Assembly (NCBI GenBank): GCA_023665805.1
Contig: JAMPDJ010000021.1
Coordinates: 1 to 56,755, forward strand
Origin: Bacteroides sp.
GTDB taxonomy: Bacteria > Bacteroidota > Bacteroidia > Bacteroidales > Bacteroidaceae
Direction of reading: 5' to 3'
DNA length: 56,755 nucleotides
Shown here: piece after piece, positions 55,805 to 56,755 of the stretch
How the letters are laid out: each line of letters begins with the position of its first letter
Numbering within the stretch: the first letter of the stretch is position 1
The notes under the pieces: model-generated
What the model was told of the DNA's origin: nothing
Seen by the model: the letters and a program-made list of their open reading frames with translations, nothing else
Databases searched by the model: none
Program-made: the position numbers and the translations under genes

Positions 55805-56290
55805 ATGAGACACAATAAGAAATTCAATCATTTAAGTCGTACTGCATCTCACAGAGCCGCTATGTTGAGCAACATGGCAGTATCTTTGATAATGCACAAA
55901 AGAATCACTACGACTGTGGCTAAGGCCAAGGCTCTGAAGAAGTATGTAGAGCCCATGATCACCCGTTCAAAGGAAGATACAACCAACGCACGTCGCGTAG
56001 TGTTCAGTTATCTGCAGGACAAGCAGGCTATCACCGAGCTGTTCAGTACCATCAGTGCCAAGGTTGCAGATCGTCCCGGTGGTTATACCCGCATTATCAA
56101 GACTGGCAATCGTCGCAGCGATAATGCACCCATGTGCTTCATCGAACTCGTTGATTTTGATGAGAACATGGCCAAGACTGCCAAGAAAGCCAAGCGCACA
56201 CGTCGCTCAGGCAAGAAGGCAGCTGAAGCTCCTGAGACTGAGGCTCCCGTAGCAGAGAATGCTGAAGAGACCGCAGCAAGTGCCGAATAA
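55805..56290 (+). CDS. rplQ: 50S ribosomal protein L17
   Basis: Tunnel-exit protein. The first 120 residues are the conserved core ([40 protein letters not shown]). A 40-residue tail follows, first Lys/Arg-rich then Ala/Glu-rich ([19 protein letters not shown]), longer than in enterobacteria but common in Bacteroidota. Confidence 0.97.
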   Translation: MRHNKKFNHLSRTASHRAAMLSNMAVSLIMHKRITTTVAKAKALKKYVEPMITRSKEDTTNARRVVFSYLQDKQAITELFSTISAKVADRPGGYTRIIKTGNRRSDNAPMCFIELVDFDENMAKTAKKAKRTRRSGKKAAEAPETEAPVAENAEETAASAE

Positions 56291-56310
56291 TTCTAAATTG
56301 CAATAAAATG

Positions 56311-56348
56311 TAGTGCCTTTTCCCGACAAGGAGAAGGCACTATTTGTA
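56311..56348 (+). terminator. Terminator of the ribosomal protein cluster
   Basis: A 12-bp stem with one wobble pair (TAGTGCCTTTTC 56311-56322 and GAGAAGGCACTA 56331-56342) and 8-nt loop, 20 bp after the rplQ stop, followed by TTTGT. Confidence 0.75.
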
Positions 56349-56755
56349 TACATCTGTTTGGAAGTATGGCAAACAACATGAAATCTCAGATACTAACTCG
56401 TTTATGCCTTTTTAGTGATGACATCAGGAAAAGTACTCTGATTTTATGCCTCTAATGTGATAATGACTACTAAGATTGAAGCTATTACTTGCTTATTCTC
56501 TTTATTCTTGATTAAACCCGAATCGGTCATTAGATTTCCAATCCGTTTTGTCGAAGGCATAACGAGTTATGGCGAGACCAAACGGGAAGCAAGACGGCGA
56601 AGAGAGGGGCAAAATGGAGGAAAAGGCAATACAAATCATCTGATTTATACAATTTGACGTTCTAATGACCGATTTGGGTTAAATATAGTGGTTAAGAGAA
56701 TTGGACACTGTCCAAAATTTTGTGTAAATGTAAACAGGATTCAGTTGTAAGTTTG
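56349..56755. repeat. Inverted-repeat-rich end of the window, possible mobile element edge
   Basis: No gene is supported. Two nested sets of inverted repeats occur. ATTAAACCCGAATCGGTCAT (start 56511) pairs imperfectly with the complement at 56661-56684 (20 or more of 24 positions). AACTCGTTTATGCC (56395-56408) pairs with GGCATAACGAGTT (56556-56568, one base shorter). Near the edge, TTGGACACTGTCCAA at 56701-56715 is a perfect palindrome, followed by AATTTTGTGTAAATG, which resembles the terminal sequences of IS256-type insertion sequences. Confidence 0.4.

Noticed and set aside
56457..56657. 66-codon frame in the right-end intergenic region
   Set aside because: It spans one arm of an inverted repeat, has a basic low-complexity end and no family match.

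Overview
The window looks like a piece of a Bacteroidales chromosome (phylum Bacteroidota). The evidence is the repeated -7 promoter motif TAnnTTTG, a SusC/SusD pair, a Bacteroides-type tyrosine recombinase, a lysine exporter split into two genes, a bioBAFGCD biotin operon, and a str-S10-spc-alpha ribosomal cluster in the usual Bacteroidales order. I cannot name the genus. No rRNA genes or CRISPR arrays are visible. Three tRNA genes are present: Phe-GAA, Pro-CGG and Lys-TTT.

Left edge (1-2.2 kb): an integrase gene next to the 3' end of tRNA-Phe. This is probably one end of an integrated element whose body lies to the left of the window. From 2.4 to 13.5 kb there are chromosomal-looking genes: tRNA-Pro abutting a short ComEC-type protein, a large secreted MG2-type protein, a sugar-kinase-like phosphotransferase, NhaA, an anaerobic sulfatase maturase and a secreted GH2 glycosidase. 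From 13.6 to 15.2 kb there is debris: a possible C10 peptidase remnant and a clear Fic N-terminal fragment, with an intact GH16 lipoprotein between them.

Segment 15.2-27.0 kb is the most unusual part. A LytS-type histidine kinase and a LytTR response regulator are divergent from a tightly packed operon that encodes an RND adaptor, an RND pump, a TolC-family protein with its middle deleted in frame, a SusC-like receptor and a SusD-like lipoprotein. The divergent promoter region carries two 11-bp direct repeats 20 bp apart just upstream of a good promoter, which fits a LytTR operator. The segment ends at the 3' side of tRNA-Lys. I read it as an acquired regulated module that joins outer-membrane import proteins to an efflux pump whose outer-membrane duct is damaged.

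From 27.2 to 37.5 kb: split LysO exporter, zinc-less-type sirtuin, GNAT acetyltransferase, a small Arg-rich protein, and a complete six-gene biotin operon (BioC and BioG start and end pimeloyl-ACP synthesis; BioF, BioA, BioD and BioB build the rings). These are followed by an NlpE-like lipoprotein and an aldo/keto reductase. From 37.8 to 56.3 kb is the ribosomal protein cluster with fusA, secY, map, infA and rpoA. Several of its intercistronic gaps hold hairpins, and rpsJ is fenced off on both sides from its neighbours. The last 450 bases after the rplQ terminator hold inverted repeats and a palindrome that may be the start of a mobile element.
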